NCBI RefSeq assembly: GCF_014645135.1 | Contig: NZ_BMLH01000001.1 | Location: 372,001-436,000, forward strand | Direction of reading: 5' to 3' | DNA length: 64,000 nt | Source of the DNA: Rheinheimera tangshanensis | GTDB lineage: Bacteria > Pseudomonadota > Gammaproteobacteria > Enterobacterales > Alteromonadaceae | In this document: positions 18,583-28,420 of the stretch, one piece after another | Position numbering within the stretch: position 1 is the first letter of the stretch | How the letters are laid out: every line of letters starts with the position of its first letter | Made by a program: the position numbers and the translations under genes | Notes under the pieces: generated by a model | Seen by the model: only the letters and a program-made list of their open reading frames with translations | Told to the model about the DNA's origin: nothing | Database searches by the model: none

Positions 18583-18607
18583 AAAAAAGCTCCCAATTAG
18601 GGAGCTT
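18583..18607 (-). terminator. Terminator between the small gene and the protease gene
   Basis: AAGCTCCC (18587-18594) pairs with GGGAGCTT (18600-18607), loop AATTA; on the minus strand it is followed by TTTTTTAT. It ends the 18623 gene's transcript or attenuates expression of the protease gene that begins about 20 bp further on. Confidence 0.85.
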
Positions 18608-18622
18608 AAATTTCTAAATAAT

Positions 18623-18802
18623 TTAAACAGCAGCTGTTTGCTGTTCTGGAGGAGAAGTGTGAGAAACTAACTTCTCAGGAACATGCTTTAGCAGTGTAAA
18701 TATTTCAAAGCTTGTTGCTTCTGACGCGTTGTTATTAGCTGTTTTTATTGCATCTGGGGTTGGAGTAAACCCTAAACTTTCGTACATTGCTGCGTAATCC
18801 AT
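18623..18802 (-). CDS. Small acidic protein of unknown function
   Basis: 59 residues starting MDYAAMYESLGFTPTPDAIK; the ATG at 18802 has AGGG about 8 bases upstream. It contains SEATSFEIFTLLKHVPEKLV and a Pro/Gln-rich end (SPPEQQTAAV). No transmembrane helix or recognised domain. It sits just upstream of the SDH protease on the same strand with a terminator in between, so linked expression by read-through is possible. Could be a partner or substrate of the protease; that is speculation. The 18803-19068 stretch is AT-rich with no gene seen. Confidence 0.5.
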   Translation of the reverse strand: MDYAAMYESLGFTPTPDAIKTANNNASEATSFEIFTLLKHVPEKLVSHTSPPEQQTAAV

Positions 18803-19068
18803 AAATATCACCCTGTTTGTTCGTACCCGATAAAAACCATTTTGGTTATTTCATCTGCACAAAAAGCGCGCGTATTATACTGTTATCGTCCGTTTCCACA
18901 ATCACTAAAGTGATAAGTTTTGGCGCTCAAATAGACAATAGATCCATTCGTCGGACTAACGCAAGAGCATTTTGTATAAAAATGCAATTAAGTTTGCATA
19001 ACCTATGAAGTTATTCTTTTTCTATGCACTAATAACTGTCTTTTTGCGTTCATCTGTGTATAAGTTTG

Positions 19069-19224
19069 TTAATAAGTTTGTTTTTTCGCTTTTATCCACA
19101 TAGTTTTAGACTGATTCTCGGTAATTAGTTCAGTAAAATTGACTTTTTGCATGTGGATTCGTGGTGATAAATCTGCTGCGTTACCCAGCTTTTCTAAAGC
19201 TAAAGGCGACCAAACCACATTCAT
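19069..19224 (-). pseudogene. Truncated RelE/ParE-type toxin remnant
   Basis: An ORF starts in the ATGA overlap with the antitoxin stop and begins MNVVWSPLALEKLGNAAD, the typical first strand and helix of ParE/RelE toxins. After residue 18 the similarity is lost; the remaining 33 residues (LSPRIHMQKVNF...) do not resemble a toxin and the frame ends at 19069. I find no continuation in the other frames nearby. A functional toxin would need about 90-100 residues, so this is a broken gene. Confidence 0.65.
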
Positions 19225-19502
19225 TTTTTCAACCGAGCTAGCAGCAAACTGCGGGCGTCTTCATTCGAAACTCCGGCGCCTGACGCCAGTTGGGCTTCTG
19301 CGGTGCGCAGTTCTTCCAGCAGTTCAATTTTCTCCTGCATAGCTTCATATTCAGCTACGTCCATCAACACAGCGACGCCTTTGCCATGCTGCGTAATGAC
19401 TAAGGGACGGCGGGTTTCATTAATTTGCCGGATATAAGAAGCAACACTGGATCTGAATTCAGAAAGAGGTTGGATGTCCTGATCAAGACGGAGACGTGCC
19501 AC
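19221..19502 (-). CDS. Phd/YefM-family antitoxin
   Basis: 93 residues. LDQDIQPLSEFRSSVASYIRQINETRRPLVITQHGKGVAVLMDVAEYEAMQ is the Phd/YefM DNA-binding dimer domain, followed by a helical C-terminal part (KIELLEELRTAEAQLASGAG) that would wrap the toxin. The start is GTG at 19502 with GGGG 7 bases upstream. The stop overlaps the toxin remnant's start (ATGA), the usual coupling. With the toxin truncated, this is a solitary antitoxin that may still autorepress or neutralise related toxins elsewhere. Confidence 0.88.
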   Translation of the reverse strand: MARLRLDQDIQPLSEFRSSVASYIRQINETRRPLVITQHGKGVAVLMDVAEYEAMQEKIELLEELRTAEAQLASGAGVSNEDARSLLLARLKK

Positions 19503-19518
19503 AATAAAGCCCCATTAA

Positions 19519-19565
19519 GTACGAAATAACGTACAAAATATAGTGTAAGTTGAGTAATCAAGCAA
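19519..19565 (-). promoter_or_regulatory. Antitoxin promoter and palindromic operator
   Basis: On the minus strand, TTGCTT (plus 19560-19565) and TATATT (19537-19542) are 17 bp apart. Just downstream lies the inverted repeat GTACGAAATAACGTAC (19519-19534; arms GTACG/CGTAC), well placed for autorepression by the Phd-type antitoxin. Confidence 0.65.
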
Positions 19566-19713
19566 GGTAGTTTGGCTACAAAGATCGCTCGCCCCAACCC
19601 CTGTCCCTAAACCTTTACAAATAGCCCAAACTTCAATAAATCACTTAAATTGATTAAAACCACATTTTCTATTCCATTGGTCTAATGTTTAGCGCGGTGC
19701 AGGTTAACTTTAA

Positions 19714-21960
<2,247 letters not shown>

Positions 21961-21991
21961 TTGCTTCGTTGTTGAAGTAAATGATGAAGAT

Positions 21992-22025
21992 AAAACACGG
22001 CGGCCTTTGGGTCGCCGTGTTTTCT
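21992..22025 (+). terminator. Terminator after katG
   Basis: AAAACACGGCG and CGCCGTGTTTT (ending 22023) form a long stem with a short loop, 31 bases after the stop, ending in a T-run. Confidence 0.88.
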
Positions 22026-22087
22026 GGGATCACTTGTATCATCTTAGTAGTTGACTGTTTTACTCGGGCTTTGTTAAAGTTGCGCCA

Positions 22088-22208
22088 TCCCAAAGGGGAG
22101 TAGCTCACTACTGGTTTATCGTCATTACGAAACTTCAGGTTTCCGGTAACCAGGTCAGTACCACACTGATGAGCAAGACCTTTGCCGCTCTGGCAAAGAT
22201 CCCTTTCA
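22088..22208 (+). ncRNA. yybP-ykoY (manganese) riboswitch
   Basis: The conserved AAAGGGGAGTAGC (22092-22104) opens the element; AAAGGG pairs with CCCTTT (22201-22206) as the closing stem. The second signature GAGCAAGACCTTTGCC (22171-22186) and its hairpin TTTGCC...GGCAAAG follow. This motif senses Mn2+ (and responds to alkaline pH at E. coli alx) and commonly precedes TerC/Alx and MntP exporters, which is the case here. The GC hairpin ACCGGC/GCCGGT near 22243-22258 and the GGAG at 22275 are likely parts of the expression platform. Confidence 0.88.
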
Positions 22209-22284
22209 AACAGGAGTTCCAGCCCGTGCGGTTCTGGACAATACCGGCAGCAGCCGGTGAATCAAACCCTGTTTGGAGCTTTTT

Positions 22285-23262
22285 ATGGAATCCATTGCAA
22301 ACCCCTGGTTATGGGCCGCATTTTTTAGTGTGGTCATCATCATGCTTGCTATCGACTTATTTTGGGTCGGTGGCGGTAAACAACACAAAGTCTCAGTCAA
22401 AGAAGCTGCCATTTGGTCTGGTATTTGGGTATCGGTGTCTATGCTGTTTGCTGCCGGATTATGGCTGTATCTGAATAACACTGTGGGTGAACAAATAGCC
22501 ACAGCCAAAACTCTGGAATATGTCACAGGTTATTTAATTGAGAAGTCACTGGCCATAGACAATGTCTTCGTCTGGCTGATGATTTTTACTGTGTTTGCTA
22601 TCCCGGCAGATTTACAAAAACGCGTGCTGGTGTTGGGTGTTATAGGTGCCATTGTGATGCGTACCATCATGATTTTTGCTGGTGCTTGGCTTATTACTCA
22701 ATTCCATTGGTTACTTTATGTGTTTGGCGTTTTCCTGCTGTTCACTGGTATAAAAATGTGGCTGGCTGCTGAGCAACAACCTGATTTAGCCAATAGCAAA
22801 ATCGTCTTGTGGTTACGTCGTCGTTACAACATTACAGAACAACTTGAAGGCGAGAAGTTTTTCGTCAAACGTTTCGTCGATGGCCGCTGGGTACTGTATG
22901 CCACGCCGCTGTTTTTGGTGTTGGTGCTGGTGGAATTCTCGGATCTGATCTTTGCTGTTGACTCCATCCCGGCGATTTTTGCCATTACCACAGATCCATT
23001 TATCGTTTTAACCTCAAATATCTTTGCGATATTAGGTTTGCGCTCTATGTATTTTCTACTGGCCGATATGGCTGATCGCTTTAGTTTACTGAAGTATGGT
23101 TTGGCTTTAGTGCTGGTATTTATTGGTATCAAAATGATGCTGATTGATCTGATGAAGATCCCAACCGCTTTATCCTTATGTGTCGTAGCGACTATTATTG
23201 CCACCTCTGTGATACTGTCACTGCGCAAAAATCGTAAAGAAGCTGAAGGTTCAGCAGAATAA
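22285..23262 (+). CDS. alx: TerC/Alx-family membrane protein, probable Mn exporter
   Basis: A 325-residue integral membrane protein with about nine helices. MESIANPWLWAAFFSVVIIMLAIDLFWVGG, SLAIDNVFVWLMIFTVFAIP and LVEFSDLIFAVDSIPAIFAI contain the conserved acidic residues of the TerC family. Length and the riboswitch in front match E. coli Alx. ATG 22285 has GGAG six bases upstream; an in-frame TTG at 22273 is less likely. Expected to lower cytoplasmic manganese, turned on by the Mn-sensing leader. The gene follows katG, so both could serve oxidative or metal stress, but each has its own control. Confidence 0.92.
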   Translation: MESIANPWLWAAFFSVVIIMLAIDLFWVGGGKQHKVSVKEAAIWSGIWVSVSMLFAAGLWLYLNNTVGEQIATAKTLEYVTGYLIEKSLAIDNVFVWLMIFTVFAIPADLQKRVLVLGVIGAIVMRTIMIFAGAWLITQFHWLLYVFGVFLLFTGIKMWLAAEQQPDLANSKIVLWLRRRYNITEQLEGEKFFVKRFVDGRWVLYATPLFLVLVLVEFSDLIFAVDSIPAIFAITTDPFIVLTSNIFAILGLRSMYFLLADMADRFSLLKYGLALVLVFIGIKMMLIDLMKIPTALSLCVVATIIATSVILSLRKNRKEAEGSAE

Positions 23263-23277
23263 AACTGACGTCTAGGC

Positions 23278-23314
23278 CCAACTGGCATCTATTTTTTGCA
23301 TGGATGCCAGTTGG
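23278..23314. terminator. Inverted repeat after the TerC gene
   Basis: CCAACTGGCATC (23278-23289) pairs with GATGCCAGTTGG (23303-23314). The T-run is inside the loop rather than after the stem, so terminator function is uncertain. Confidence 0.5.
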
Positions 23315-23440
23315 TTAACTCTTCCCAACTACATCAGGCCCAGCTAGGCTAGAGCCATCCACATATGCCAAGGGCCATCTATGCGTCAGCAGTTGCTAAG
23401 TGGCTGGCAGAAAGCCTTAAAATCTGTCCTTGTATGACGT

Positions 23441-23468
23441 AGGGGCGGCCTTTATGGTCGCCCGTCTC
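23441..23468. repeat. 28-nt GGGGCG hairpin repeat (copy 2)
   Basis: AGGGGCGGCC, loop TTTAT, then GGTCGCCCGTCTC; same length and ends as 10221-10248. It lies just downstream of the minus-strand BASS transporter gene. Confidence 0.75.
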
Positions 23469-23494
23469 TTATTTATAACCAAAACAAATTTCGC

Positions 23495-24358
23495 TTAAAT
23501 GGCTTTATCTTTGCGTAATGCCCACAGCGTAAACAAACTTGCGGTGATAAACATCAGCAAGCTATAGACGCTGGGGGCTATCGACATGGCGCTATTTTGT
23601 AAAATGCCAGTAGTGATCATCAAAGCCAGTGTGCCATTTTGCAGACCAACCTCAAGACAAATGGTTCTGGCTTGTTTTTCTTGCTGCAGTAAAAACCGGC
23701 CTAAGCCATAACCTGCCAGCATGGTCAGCACATTTAAGGTCAAAGCTGCAGGTCCGGTTTTCTGTAAAAACAACCAAAGATCTGAACCCAGATCGGTCGC
23801 TATGCTGATGATCAGCAGTACCAGCACTATCACTGAAAAGCGGCTGATCAAGGGGTGAATGCGGGATGAGCGTTCAGGCCATTTAAAGTTAAACCACATG
23901 CCAAGCAATACAGGGAATACACCCACTATCATTAAGGTCAGCCAGGTTTTTAATAACGGCAGCTGAAAAGCAGTGTTTTCCCCTAAGAAATGCTCAATCG
24001 CCCATGCAGCCAGCAGCGGCAATGAAAAAGGCGTAACAAAACCAACCAGAGCTGTTAATGCGACCGACAAACCGACATCAGCTTTGGCTAAGTAACTGTA
24101 CAAATTAGAGGTGGTTCCACCCGGACATAAGGCCAGAATAAATAAACCCACTGCGAGCTCACCCTGCAGCTCAAATAGAGAAATCACCAATAAGGCACAA
24201 AGCGGCAGCAGAAGTAATTGCGCCAAAGCACCAATAAAAAATGCTTTAGGCTGCCGTGCCACTTCAGTGAAGTGAGCTGGCCGCAGCGTCATTCCCACGC
24301 CTGTCATAATCAGTATTAATGCGATGGGTAAACCAATTTGGGTTAGCGTTTCAGGCAT
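23495..24358 (-). CDS. Bile acid:sodium symporter (BASS) family transporter
   Basis: A 287-residue membrane protein with nine to ten helices. MPETLTQIGLPIALILIMTGVGMTLRP and FILALCPGGTTSNLYSYLAKADVGLSVALT carry the family motifs, the latter including the unwound crossover region with G-G-x-x-S/N used for sodium and substrate binding. Substrate cannot be predicted; bacterial members carry bile acids, pantoate or other organic anions. ATG 24358 is preferred over an in-frame TTG five codons earlier. It stands alone; padR diverges from it with about 250 bp between. Confidence 0.85.
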   Translation of the reverse strand: MPETLTQIGLPIALILIMTGVGMTLRPAHFTEVARQPKAFFIGALAQLLLLPLCALLVISLFELQGELAVGLFILALCPGGTTSNLYSYLAKADVGLSVALTALVGFVTPFSLPLLAAWAIEHFLGENTAFQLPLLKTWLTLMIVGVFPVLLGMWFNFKWPERSSRIHPLISRFSVIVLVLLIISIATDLGSDLWLFLQKTGPAALTLNVLTMLAGYGLGRFLLQQEKQARTICLEVGLQNGTLALMITTGILQNSAMSIAPSVYSLLMFITASLFTLWALRKDKAI

Positions 24359-24611
24359 TTTATTCTTCTTCAAAGAGAGTAGAGGCTCACCCTAACTTGA
24401 ATTTCCTGACTGAGCAAGAGTTACTCTACTCCCCGTCTGCGCGGCTGGCGTTTCACTTCGATCCTTAAGTAAATAACTAAATATCTTTATTTTTCATAAG
24501 CTTAGCTGTTGGTCGAAAAATAAGCTTGCGATCATGCTGTGTCGCACCTAGTATTTGCTGTGTGTTGCACAGTGTGCGCGGCACAGTATCGATGATTGAA
24601 CAGGATTTTTT

Positions 24612-24962
24612 ATGACCTCATCACAGTTGGACAAAATGCGACTGGAACTGCGCCGTGGGGTGCTGGTGCTTGCTGTTTTGGCTTCGTTGAAGCAGCCACA
24701 TTATGGCTATTCGCTTAGAAAGCAACTGCAGGACAGAGGCATAGATATAGACGAAGGCACTTTGTATCCGTTGGTGCGGCGTTTAGCAGAGCAAGGTTTG
24801 CTGGACAGCGAATGGCAGCAAGCCGAAGGCCGCGAGCGGCGTTATTACTTGTTGTCGGAGCAAGGCAAAGAGCTGCTGGTGCAGTTAACCTCTGAATGGC
24901 TACAACTCAATTCGGCTTTGGATCCTTTGTTAACACAAGAGCAAAGCGGGGAGACAGAATAA
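24612..24962 (+). CDS. PadR-family transcriptional regulator
   Basis: A 116-residue winged-helix repressor. LRRGVLVLAVLASLKQPHYGYSLRKQLQDRGIDIDEGTLYPLVRRL is the PadR N-terminal domain (GYxI/L and EGTLYPLLxRLE motifs), followed by a short dimerisation helix. The stop overlaps the next gene's ATG (TAATG). Upstream, GTGTTGCACAGTGTGCGCGG (about 24561-24580) is a partly symmetric GTGC-rich stretch that may be the operator. PadR with a HAAS-domain membrane protein is a recurring pair in many bacteria. Confidence 0.9.
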   Translation: MTSSQLDKMRLELRRGVLVLAVLASLKQPHYGYSLRKQLQDRGIDIDEGTLYPLVRRLAEQGLLDSEWQQAEGRERRYYLLSEQGKELLVQLTSEWLQLNSALDPLLTQEQSGETE

Positions 24963-25915
24963 TGGAACTGGTAGAACGTTATGTGGCTGCGGTGCAGCGT
25001 GAGTTGCCTGAATCGAAAAGGCTGGAAATAGGCCGCGAACTGAATGCCAATATTATGGACCAGCTCGATGCGCTAAAAGAGCAGCAGGGTCAGTTGTCAG
25101 AAGAGGATGTGGCAGCAGCGTTAAAACAAATGGGGCGGCCCAGAACTGTGGCTTACCAGTTTGTGCCGCCTAAAGCTTTAGTGGCAGCCGAAGATATGCC
25201 TATGCTGAAACACACTTTGTATATGGTGTTGGGTGTGCTTTTTGTATTGCAGGTAATAGGCGCAACCACGCATTGGCTGGGCAGCAGTGATGGCAACTTA
25301 ATACGTTTTCTATTGCAGCTTGCTGCTGGTTTTATGGCGGATGCTTGTTTTGCCTTTACCGCCATAGTGCTAAGTTTTGCCGCAATCAATGGTACAGGCC
25401 ATAAGCTAGGTCATTGCCCGGGCAAAGACTGGTCGCCTAAAGATTTACCCAAAGCAGACCTGGGCTGGCAGCATATTAACCTGAGCGACATCTTTACTGA
25501 TCTGGCGACCTGTATCTTTTTACTCATTGTAATTTGGTATCCACTGTGGATGAACCCGGCAGAATTTGCTGCCCGTAGTGTGACTTTTACTGATACTGCT
25601 TTGTTGATGTTGCAATGGTTTAGCCCTGTGATAATTCTGTCCGTTATGCTGAGTGTATGGCAATTACAACGACGGATTTGGAATCGGAAGCTTTTACTGA
25701 GCAGTATTGCAATCAATGCAGCTTTTGCGGTGTTTTTAGTGGCACTGGCTTTTAGTGGTCCATTGTTGCAGGCTGGTCCCGCCGAGCTGAATAGCCTGTT
25801 TACTTTACAACAGCTAGAACAGGGGCTGACTCATGGCTTGTTGATCACTGCCTGTTTTCCTGGTTATGAAGTTGTCAGAGATCTGCTCAGGTTAAAGCGT
25901 CTGAATTCAATTTGA
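24962..25915 (+). CDS. HAAS-domain membrane protein coupled to PadR
   Basis: 317 residues. The N-terminal about 70 residues (MELVERYVAAVQRELPESKR to MGRPRTVAYQFVPPK) are a helical HAAS-type domain that associates with PadR regulators, with the MGxPxxVAxxF motif. The remainder has about six membrane helices in three pairs, separated by a hydrophilic region near residues 140-170. No enzymatic motif. Translation is coupled to padR by a one-base overlap. A sensing or signalling role together with PadR is likely; the signal is unknown. Confidence 0.75.
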   Translation: MELVERYVAAVQRELPESKRLEIGRELNANIMDQLDALKEQQGQLSEEDVAAALKQMGRPRTVAYQFVPPKALVAAEDMPMLKHTLYMVLGVLFVLQVIGATTHWLGSSDGNLIRFLLQLAAGFMADACFAFTAIVLSFAAINGTGHKLGHCPGKDWSPKDLPKADLGWQHINLSDIFTDLATCIFLLIVIWYPLWMNPAEFAARSVTFTDTALLMLQWFSPVIILSVMLSVWQLQRRIWNRKLLLSSIAINAAFAVFLVALAFSGPLLQAGPAELNSLFTLQQLEQGLTHGLLITACFPGYEVVRDLLRLKRLNSI

Positions 25916-25930
25916 TTGAGCGTCTGATCT

Positions 25931-25961
25931 GGGGCTGTTGAATTTATCACACAACAGCCCC
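25931..25961 (+). terminator. Stem-loop after the PadR/HAAS pair
   Basis: GGGGCTGTTG (25931-25940) pairs perfectly with CAACAGCCCC (25952-25961). No T-run follows. Confidence 0.5.
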
Positions 25962-26005
25962 ATTACCTTCAAAGGCAATCCGCCTTAACTGACTGAAGGT
26001 TTATC

Positions 26006-26404
26006 ATGGCTTTACATCTTCCTGCTGTTGTTACCTTGCTGGCACTTTTATTATTCGTTTACAGCTTTCTGGCCGTTGGTATGGCTCGGAAAAAATATGG
26101 CGTGGCAGCACCAGCTACTACGGGCGCTGTTGAGTTTGAGGTGGTGTATAGAGTACAGATGAACACGCTGGAGCAATTGGTGTTGTTTTTACCTGCGCTT
26201 TGGTTATTCAGTGAGTACGTCAGTCCACTTTGGGCGGGGCTTTTGGGGTTAGTCTGGTTAGTGGGCCGTGTGTTGTATTCTGTCAGTTATATCAAAGACC
26301 CTAAAAGCAGGGGACCTGGTTTTATGATTAGTTTTATCGCCGCGATGGTGCTTATCCTCGGTGCTGCTGTGGGTGTAGTGATGCGTATCATGGCTGGTTT
26401 ATAA
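26006..26404 (+). CDS. MAPEG-family membrane protein
   Basis: 132 residues with four helices; VEFEVVYRVQMNTLEQLVLFLPALW is the MAPEG signature with the glutathione-binding Arg-x-x-x-N-x-x-E arrangement, and GRVLYSVSYIKDPKSRGPGF follows. Eukaryotic relatives are microsomal glutathione transferases; bacterial function is unproven. AAGG precedes the ATG. The stop is directly followed by the ATG of the ABC exporter gene, so they form one unit. Confidence 0.88.
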   Translation: MALHLPAVVTLLALLLFVYSFLAVGMARKKYGVAAPATTGAVEFEVVYRVQMNTLEQLVLFLPALWLFSEYVSPLWAGLLGLVWLVGRVLYSVSYIKDPKSRGPGFMISFIAAMVLILGAAVGVVMRIMAGL

Positions 26405-28216
26405 ATGGTGAGCAGCAGATCCCTCGAAACAGAAGCTGAGCCTGATACTGAAGTTCAGGTTCCAGCTAAAAAAATAGGCCCGCTTTTTAGCTTATTACCT
26501 TTTTTAACTCCTTATGCCAGCCGCTGGTTGCTGACTTTTATTGCTTTAACAGTGGCAGCTGTGGCTACTCTGACTTTGCCTGTGGCTTTTCGGTATCTGA
26601 TTGATGCGGGTTTTTCCAGCGATCAGGCGGGTCATATCGACCAATATTTTCTGGCGTTATTTGGCCTTTCCGTCGTTCTGGCGGTGGCTACTGCATTGCG
26701 GTTTTATTATGTGTCCTGGCTGGGGGAGCGGGTGACAGCTGATTTGCGCAGTGCTGTCTATGCTCATGTGGTGAAGATGAGCCCGCAGTTTTTTGAGCTG
26801 ACTAAAACCGGCGAAGTTTTATCACGTTTAACCACAGATACCACCTTAATTCAGGCTGTGGTGGGCACCAGTTTGTCTATGGGTTTACGCAATAGCTTCT
26901 TGTTGCTTGGCGGTTTGGTGATGCTATTTGTCACTAGTGCCAAGTTAGCCACTTACATTCTGCTGACCTTAGTCTTGGTGATTTTGCCAATTTTCTTATT
27001 TGGCCGCAAAGTCCGTAAGTTATCGCGTGACAGTCAGGACCGTATTGCTGATGCCAGTGCTGTGGCAGGTGAAGTGTTAAACGCTATTCCCACAGTGCAG
27101 TCGTACCGGCAGGAGCAACGGGAAACCGCGCGTTTTACTGGATCTGTTGAAACTGCTTTTACCACAGCGTTATCCCGTATTCGCGCCCGCTCTATGCTGA
27201 CCTTAGTGGCGATAGTACTGGTATTTGGTGCTATCTCTTTTGTGCTGTGGTTAGGGGCTCAGGCTGTGCTGGCTAATGAAATGACAGGCGGCGAGTTGTC
27301 GCAGTTTATTTTATATGCGGTATTAACAGCTGGTGCTATTGGCGCTATTGCCGAAGTTTGGGGCGATTTACAACGCGCAGCTGGCGCGGCAGAGCGTTTG
27401 ATGCAGTTGTTAAATGTACAGTCTCCTGTGGTGGAAAGAGCTGATCCTCTGCCTTTGGTTTTGCCTGAACATAATCTGGCGGGCAGTGGTATTGAGTTTA
27501 ACAATGTTAATTTCAGCTACCCATCGCGGCCTGATACTTTGGCTTTGCAGGACTTTTCACTGCAAATTAAACCCGGTGAACATATAGCTTTAGTTGGCCC
27601 TTCAGGCGCTGGCAAAACCACCTTGTTCCAGTTGTTGCTGCGCTTTTACGATCCACAAAGCGGCCAGGTGAAATTTAACGGCACAGATTTAAAAGACGTA
27701 CGTTTAACCGATGCCCGTCAGCCTTTTGGCATAGTGCTGCAGGACACTGTGATATTTGCAGGTTCTGTGCTGGATAATATCCGTTATGCCCGCCCTGAAG
27801 CGTCCGAGCAAGAAGTGCAGGATGCCGCAAAAATGGCAGCAGCACACGACTTTATTCTGGCTCTGCCCGAAGGTTACAACACTTATTTAGGCGAACGGGG
27901 TGTGCGTTTATCTGGTGGTCAGCGTCAACGTATTTCCATTGCCAGAGCCATCTTAAGTAACCCTTCGGTATTATTGCTGGATGAAGCCACCAGTGCTTTG
28001 GATGCACAAAGTGAACGACAAGTGCAACAGGCTTTGGATAACGCCGCACAAAACCGCACTACTCTGGTGATAGCACACAGGTTGGCCACCGTTTTGGCAG
28101 CCGATCGTATTGTGGTGCTGGAAGCGGGGCAAATTGTCGCTCAGGGCACACATACAGAACTTTTGCAAAGCAGTGAGTTGTATGCCCGTTTGGCAGCTTT
28201 GCAGTTTAGTCATTAA
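26405..28216 (+). CDS. ABC exporter, fused membrane and ATPase half-transporter
   Basis: A 603-residue MsbA/LapB-like half transporter that should work as a homodimer. Six membrane helices span about residues 40-320, then the nucleotide-binding domain with Walker A GPSGAGKTT, Q-loop VLQDTVIF, signature LSGGQRQRISIARAI, Walker B LLLDEATSALD and H-loop AHRL. All ATPase motifs are intact. The substrate is unknown. Pairing with a MAPEG protein with zero intergenic bases hints at export of a lipid or conjugate, as inference only. Confidence 0.93.
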   Translation: MVSSRSLETEAEPDTEVQVPAKKIGPLFSLLPFLTPYASRWLLTFIALTVAAVATLTLPVAFRYLIDAGFSSDQAGHIDQYFLALFGLSVVLAVATALRFYYVSWLGERVTADLRSAVYAHVVKMSPQFFELTKTGEVLSRLTTDTTLIQAVVGTSLSMGLRNSFLLLGGLVMLFVTSAKLATYILLTLVLVILPIFLFGRKVRKLSRDSQDRIADASAVAGEVLNAIPTVQSYRQEQRETARFTGSVETAFTTALSRIRARSMLTLVAIVLVFGAISFVLWLGAQAVLANEMTGGELSQFILYAVLTAGAIGAIAEVWGDLQRAAGAAERLMQLLNVQSPVVERADPLPLVLPEHNLAGSGIEFNNVNFSYPSRPDTLALQDFSLQIKPGEHIALVGPSGAGKTTLFQLLLRFYDPQSGQVKFNGTDLKDVRLTDARQPFGIVLQDTVIFAGSVLDNIRYARPEASEQEVQDAAKMAAAHDFILALPEGYNTYLGERGVRLSGGQRQRISIARAILSNPSVLLLDEATSALDAQSERQVQQALDNAAQNRTTLVIAHRLATVLAADRIVVLEAGQIVAQGTHTELLQSSELYARLAALQFSH

Positions 28217-28396
28217 TACCCTTCTTACTTGAAGCTGCAGCTTTGTTGACTTCGAGCCATCGCCCCAGTTGTTTTGCAAATAACATACTGGGGTAGAGCA
28301 GCTCGTTCTCGCTTCAATCCAATTGCACACAGGACTACTATGCTCCTGGGGGCTCAGGCTCTTGTCGCCTCCCTGCAACTCCAATTACTTTGGGTA
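28217..28396. repeat. TACCC/GGGTA-type intergenic repeat, enlarged copy
   Basis: Begins TACCCTTCTTACTTGAAGCT and ends CTCCAATTACTTTGGGTA. At 180 bp it is longer than the usual about 123 bp; the centre carries an extra roughly 55 bases (from GTAGAGCAGCTCG to ACACAGGACTAC) within the CCCCAGT / CTCCTGGGG core. It starts one base after the ABC exporter stop, opposite in orientation to the 10321 copy. Confidence 0.85.
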
Positions 28397-28420
28397 TAGG
28401 TAGGCAGGAAGAGCTTTGGT

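Noticed and set aside
19139-19342. Plus-strand ORF over the antitoxin region
   Set aside because: Antisense to a recognisable Phd/YefM antitoxin and toxin start, with no coding evidence of its own.
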